Source of the DNA: Euperipatoides rowelli | Taxonomy: Eukaryota > Onychophora > Udeonychophora > Euonychophora > Peripatopsidae | Assembly: GCA_003024985.2 (NCBI GenBank) | Contig: PXIH01S0001006.1 | Direction: 5' to 3' (one strand) | DNA: 10,129 nt | Shown here: piece after piece, positions 6,945-10,129 of the stretch | How the letters are laid out: the number at the start of each line of letters is the position of its first letter | Position numbering within the stretch: the stretch's first letter is position 1 | Made by a program: the position numbers and the translations under genes | Notes under the pieces: generated by a model | What the model saw: only the letters and a program-made list of their open reading frames with translations | What the model was told of the DNA's origin: nothing | Databases searched by the model: none

Positions 6945-7496
6945 TAAAAATTTGCAAGTTTCTACATTGTTTAAAAAAATTCAAACCCACGAGCTGACGT
7001 CAATTTGACCTAGCCAAAGGATAATATCTTGCTGGGGGGTATTGCATATCTGGGATCAAGACGCTATCACGCTACACACAATGGAGAATTGAGCTAGAAA
7101 ATATAGACAGAGCAGAATTTACGTTGTTTAGAAAAATAATCAACTGATGATATTACTTAAAGTTTTGAATAAAAAAAAGAGAAAAACTTACTTTCTTCCC
7201 ATTAATATAAAATCCATAAAATTTTGAGATAATTCTTGGGATCGAAGTTGAAATCAATTTTAAGAAAAAAAAAACACCAGAAGGCTTTTGTACAGTTATA
7301 CTTGACACATGACACGATGAAACAAAATGTTAACTATTATTTCCAAAGTTTTTAATAATATTTCTTAAACATTCTTAGAGATTATATTTTTTAATGCAAA
7401 TTAAACCTGTTACGAGTTTATTTTCAGCCTGATTGTTTCGAGTATCTTTTATAAAATCCAGTGAGTCACCGACTGCAAATAAAAAATAATAAATCA
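6945..7496. other. Non-coding stretch with a CRE-like palindrome
   Basis: No gene is visible. Around 6990-7080 base composition rises above the surroundings, with TGACGTCA (a CREB/ATF-type palindrome in other animals) near 6995-7002 and a GGGGGG patch near 7035. The piece GGGGGTATT near 7036 also occurs near 33-41. This may be a fragment of a dispersed repeat. There is no evidence that the palindrome is used. Confidence 0.4.
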
Positions 7497-7524
7497 CTGA
7501 TCTACATTCTGATCTACATTCTGA
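7497..7524 (+). repeat. 12-bp tandem repeat, just over two copies
   Basis: CTGATCTACATT occurs at 7497-7508 and 7509-7520 without change, followed by a partial third unit CTGA. It is a small, probably recent, slippage duplication. Confidence 0.8.
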
Positions 7525-7579
7525 TTGGTCTGTAAAGAAATCATCCCCTATTTATGTCTGAGAGGAAACATTAGAAAAT

Positions 7580-7817
7580 GGATCCAATAAGTGACAATTA
7601 CCGCGTTTTTTAACATCTGTGCATCTATTTCAGTAGTATACGCCAAATGGCGAATATAGCTCAAAATTATCAAAATCGATCAAAAAATTATTATTTCACA
7701 CCTTCATCATCATAGGGTTGGGGCATAATGGGTTTAATACGTATCCGATCTTATGGTTCAGGATAAGGGTATAAAATAAAGCTGCTATCCTATACTAAAA
7801 TGTTACTTATTGGATCC
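7580..7817. mobile_element. Possible MITE-like segment between inverted repeats
   Basis: The left end GGATCCAATAAGTGACA (7580-7596) and the right end (7801-7817, reverse complement GGATCCAATAAGTAACA) match at 16 of 17 bases. Similarity may reach outward, since both outer flanks contain GAGAG a short distance away (7560 and 7830 region), which would make an element of about 280 bp. The interior has no coding frame and holds a short CGCCA/TGGCG hairpin near 7642-7654. Size, inverted ends and lack of coding fit a miniature inverted-repeat element, but no target duplication was found and the family is not recognised. Confidence 0.45.
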
Positions 7818-8138
7818 TAGTTTTATACTCTCGTATTCTGGTCTGACAACCAGTCAACCACAAATACTATTACAGGAATCGGCGCAATTTTTTTTTACCA
7901 AGATTCGTCATTTCAAGGAATGATAATTTGCTACATATGGACATAAAAGTCGAATTTTGATGAAATGGACCGAATATAACTAATTAATTAAACAAGCATT
8001 TTTTTTACAAAAATACACATAAATCAGGAACTTAGAATTATCACAGGCATTTTAAATTATTAATGTGGAAAATTAGAAAGACAAAAAAAAACTAATTTTT
8101 TGAGAACTCCGGATTCTAAATTGTTCAGTATAAACTAT
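7818..8138. other. AT-rich non-coding stretch
   Basis: No gene or clear structure is visible apart from A/T runs and scattered short words. Confidence 0.5.
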
Positions 8139-8160
8139 TCAGCCGGATATAAATAATGGA

Positions 8161-8200
8161 AAAATGGCCGGTTTTCGGCCGGAGTCGAATGTGAAACCGG
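8161..8200. repeat. GC-rich nested hairpins
   Basis: GGCCG (8166-8170) pairs with CGGCC (8176-8180) over a five-base loop. Alternatively CCGGTTT (8168-8174) pairs with AAACCGG (8194-8200). The folds share bases, so only one can form. The block stands out against the A/T background and borders the foldback at 8207-8390. Confidence 0.6.
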
Positions 8201-8206
8201 TATTTG

Positions 8207-8390
8207 GTGCACCCAGGCCTGACAAAAGGGGGAAGGGCAGCAGGGGCAACATTCCCAGGGTACGTAGTGACTCAAGGATCTCACGTAGGCCACATAACCA
8301 AAAAAAAAAAACAGCAATTTTACCTAAAAAAGGGCACATAAATTGTTTTGCCCTGGGGCCCGTACAGGCTCTTGACACCCCTGGGTGCAC
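8207..8390. repeat. Imperfect foldback repeat, about 50-bp arms
   Basis: GTGCACCCAGG at 8207-8217 is inverted exactly at 8380-8390. Continuing inward, 8207-8253 aligns with the reverse complement of 8341-8390 through TG-CAA-AG, GG and CAGGG-CAA blocks with a few gaps. The spacer holds a 12- to 13-A run. The arms are clearly GC-richer than the neighbourhood, which suggests an inserted repeat. It could be one foldback element or two copies of a short interspersed repeat in opposite orientation around an A-rich tail. Frames read through it on both strands, but they follow from base composition. Confidence 0.65.
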
Positions 8391-9010
8391 TCCTAGTAGT
8401 TACTGTATATAACTTGACTAAATAAGAATGTTCTTTCACTTTAAGAATTGTTTTTCTTTTTATATAAAAATCCACGCATAAGCCTTCTTCTAATACAAAC
8501 CTATCCCCTTATCCACATATTGGATTAAATTCAAAAGGTCCAAACAAAAATGTCTAAAAGACCTTATAACAAAAAGTACCGGATGTTCTTATTTTAATAT
8601 TTTCGAACAAAGAAATGCTAGGGCACAAAGTTCCTATTTATCATAACAGAACAATATTAATAACAACATACACAATCTTTTGTTGAGCTATAAAATTACA
8701 GTTCATAAGGAAAATGGTTGTAAATACATAGAAAACAAAATAATGGAAATACACTAGGAAAGAAAAAAAAAATTTGTAATACAAATAAATTCACTTCCAT
8801 CATTAATAGATTAAGCCAAAAAGAAAAAAAAACAAGCTCGGTGTAACGATTGTTGTTCAGTTGAAAAAAGGACGCTGCAGTATTTTACAAGCCATCAAAA
8901 TTTAATACATCCATAGTAGGCTACTATCCATTCCAATAAGGCAAAGTATTTCTAATCCATCACAATATGCTGAACAATTTCAATAATTTAAAAAAAAAAA
9001 GATGTAAAAT
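8391..9010. other. AT-rich non-coding stretch with one repeat copy
   Basis: No gene is visible. It contains the first copy of a 29-bp direct repeat (8605-8633), a TAGGCTA word (8917-8923, within the palindromic TAGTAGGCTACTA) and several A runs. Transcribed untranslated sequence cannot be excluded, since such sequence has no marker visible here. Confidence 0.45.
8605..8633 (+). repeat. 29-bp dispersed direct repeat, copy 1
   Basis: It matches 9011-9039 at 25 of 29 bases without gaps, from GAACAAAGAAATGC through to AAGTTC. Weaker matches (AACAG followed by GAACA) continue about 20 bases to the right of both. The distance between copies is 406 bases. It probably marks two members of an unrecognised repeat family or an old segmental duplication. 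Confidence 0.7.
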
Positions 9011-9039
9011 GAACAAAGAAATGCCATGGCATGAAGTTC
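9011..9039 (+). repeat. 29-bp dispersed direct repeat, copy 2
   Basis: This is the partner of 8605-8633. In this copy the differing bases create the perfect palindrome ATGCCATGGCAT (9021-9032), which the first copy lacks. It runs directly into two further palindromes. Confidence 0.7.
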
Positions 9040-9062
9040 AAGTCCTTGAACAGTGAACACTG
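9021..9062. repeat. Three consecutive palindromes
   Basis: ATGCCATGGCAT (9021-9032), GTTCAAGTCCTTGAAC (9036-9051, seven-base arms) and CAGTGAACACTG (9051-9062, five-base arms) follow each other within 42 bases. The middle and last share one base. Dense palindromes can be protein-binding sites or repeat remnants. Nothing here decides between these. Confidence 0.65.
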
Positions 9063-9726
9063 TACACTATTAAATATCAAAATAATACTATCTTCAGCTG
9101 CCATCCATAAATAAGAATAAAATACTGAAAGGTCAAGAGAAGGTCGGCTATCCCGAAAGGGAAAATTCAAGCCACTCATGCAAAAAATTACTTCTTTATA
9201 AGCAAATAGACTCCATTTTAATCGTGCTGGCGCCAAGAATTAAAGTTTGTAAAGTTGACATCAAAACCTTAGAAATCATAATTTCATACTGCCAGTCCAT
9301 ACACAATGTACTTAGAAATAATACAACAATTTAAAATTTTAAAAACATAGGCTACTTTTGAAACAATAAAATAATAAATTACAGGTAACATATTTTAACG
9401 ACTAGTTGGCACGGTCATGCCTGTACACGACTCTATTTTTTTCTCTTTAAAAATGAGGATTAATCCTCTAAATTTTTTAATATTGTTTGTTAAACTAACT
9501 GAATATAGTAATAGCTTACATGAAGTGTTGGATTTACATATGGGCTGCACTCCAGCGCCTCATAATGTAAGGCCACCTACAATTTTTTTTTTAAAAAAAA
9601 TTTATAATTAATTTTATTTCATTTGTAATGATCAAATTTAGAGTTACATTTACCTAGGCCAAAATAATGTGTAAGCACTCTCATCTGCATAAAAATACAG
9701 TAATCAATTTTATCTGTTCAATTCCT
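9063..9726. other. AT-rich non-coding stretch
   Basis: No gene is supported. Features seen are a small TCCC-GAAA-GGGA hairpin near 9151-9162, a TAGGCTA word (9348-9354), and T then A runs at 9582-9600. A 64-codon frame at 9417-9611 has no recognisable domain. Confidence 0.5.
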
Positions 9727-9746
9727 CACACACACACACACACACC
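9727..9746. repeat. CA microsatellite
   Basis: Alternating CA from 9727 makes about nine and a half dinucleotide units and ends in CC. This is ordinary animal-type simple sequence and is likely to vary in length between individuals. Confidence 0.95.
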
Positions 9747-9944
9747 AATTAATAGGGATACCGAAAATCCATTTTCTTTTAACCCTAATTTTATTTTCAT
9801 TCTTTTTAGGCATTCCTTTGAGTGTTTAATAAAAGTTTTGAATTGAATAATATTATTGTAATGATTTAATAAGTAGCTGTTTTTTAAAAATTCACATCTC
9901 ATTGAAAAACTCTAAATGTAAAATTGAATTAATTTTTGTGTCCC
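9747..9944. other. AT-rich non-coding stretch
   Basis: Nothing gene-like or repeated is visible beyond short A/T runs. Confidence 0.5.
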
Positions 9945-10001
9945 CACATCGAAATTCGATGTGACGGCTATATACGATGCGACAGATTCTCGATGTAACG
10001 G
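9945..10001. repeat. Palindrome followed by three related 11-mers
   Basis: CACATCGAA and TTCGATGTG (9945-9963) form a perfect nine-base-arm palindrome around one A. Overlapping and following it are CGATGTGACGG (9957-9967), CGATGCGACAG (9975-9985) and CGATGTAACGG (9991-10001), with start spacings of 18 and 16 bases. The CpG-containing unit CGATGYRACRG stands out in AT-rich DNA. The block may be a repeat-element end or an array of binding sites; I do not recognise it. Confidence 0.65.
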
Positions 10002-10129
10002 GTCAAAACAAGTTTTCCCCACATTTTTGGTCATAAGCATAAGCTAGTATATGATTATATTAGTTATATTGAATTGATATACTGTATTTCAAGTTTGGGA
10101 GCTATTTATTTTCACACAGTAGGCTAGTA
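10002..10129. other. AT-rich non-coding end of the window
   Basis: No gene is visible. A final TAGGCTA word lies at 10120-10126. Confidence 0.5.

Noticed and set aside
6802-6990. Minus-strand frame of 62 codons
   Set aside because: It runs through the perfect hairpin at 6889-6944 and is Lys/Asn-rich from A/T sequence; no domain is seen.
8135-8412. Overlapping frames of 60 to 83 codons on both strands
   Set aside because: They coincide with the GC-richer foldback, where stops are rare on both strands. No frame has a recognisable motif.
9417-9611. Plus-strand frame of 64 codons
   Set aside because: No domain or supporting context is seen, and it ends in a translated T/A run.
9957-10001. CRISPR-like array
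   Set aside because: There are only three imperfect 11-base units with 5 to 7 bases between them, in animal-type DNA.
1-10129. tRNA or rRNA genes
   Set aside because: No pair of internal promoter boxes with a cloverleaf and no conserved rRNA segment was found on either strand.

Overview
The window is AT-rich (about 30% GC by eye) eukaryotic, almost certainly animal, nuclear DNA. It has long A/T homopolymers, a CA microsatellite, many small palindromes and no bacterial-style gene packing. No intact host gene, exon or structural RNA gene can be supported. The word TAGGCTA (or TAGCCTA) occurs eight times and its octamer form TAGGCCTA twice, far more often than base composition predicts. This looks like a genome-specific word, but it does not identify the species; an invertebrate is my best guess.

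The one clear large feature is an old, heavily mutated LTR retrotransposon of the Ty3/Gypsy superfamily at about 1638-6010, plus strand. It resembles the Mag lineage in its gag, in its two-knuckle zinc finger and in the wording of its polymerase. The parts are in standard order: degraded 5' LTR, candidate primer-binding site (1828-1845), gag (1926-2671), protease (2665-3056), reverse transcriptase (about 3220-4061), RNase H (4063-4401), linker (4402-4620), integrase (4621-5270), C-terminal tail (5271-5760), polypurine tract (5794-5813) and 3' LTR (about 5817-6010). At least a dozen frame changes or stops, two or more internal deletions and an altered catalytic site in both protease (DTEA) and reverse transcriptase (YQGD) show it cannot move on its own. 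No envelope gene is visible.

On either side of the retroelement lies a second layer of structure. A perfect 28-bp inverted repeat (1300-1327 and 6562-6589) brackets it, and its 17-base core recurs at 1513-1529 inside the loop of a perfect 16-bp stem. Around these are a perfect 21-bp odd palindrome (1361-1381), a 31-bp tandem duplication (1385-1446) and two back-to-back hairpins (6380-6459). The simplest reading is that the retrotransposon landed in an older, structured non-coding repeat family of about 0.9 kb that I do not recognise.

The right part (6600-10129) is non-coding and holds several probable non-autonomous repeat relics: a 23-bp perfect hairpin (6889-6944), an inverted-repeat-bounded segment (about 7580-7817), a GC-richer imperfect foldback (8207-8390), a 29-bp dispersed direct repeat (8605, 9011) with a cluster of palindromes, a CA microsatellite (9727-9746) and a CpG-containing palindrome with three related 11-mers (9945-10001). 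Three ambiguous bases (962, 4690, 4718) are present.
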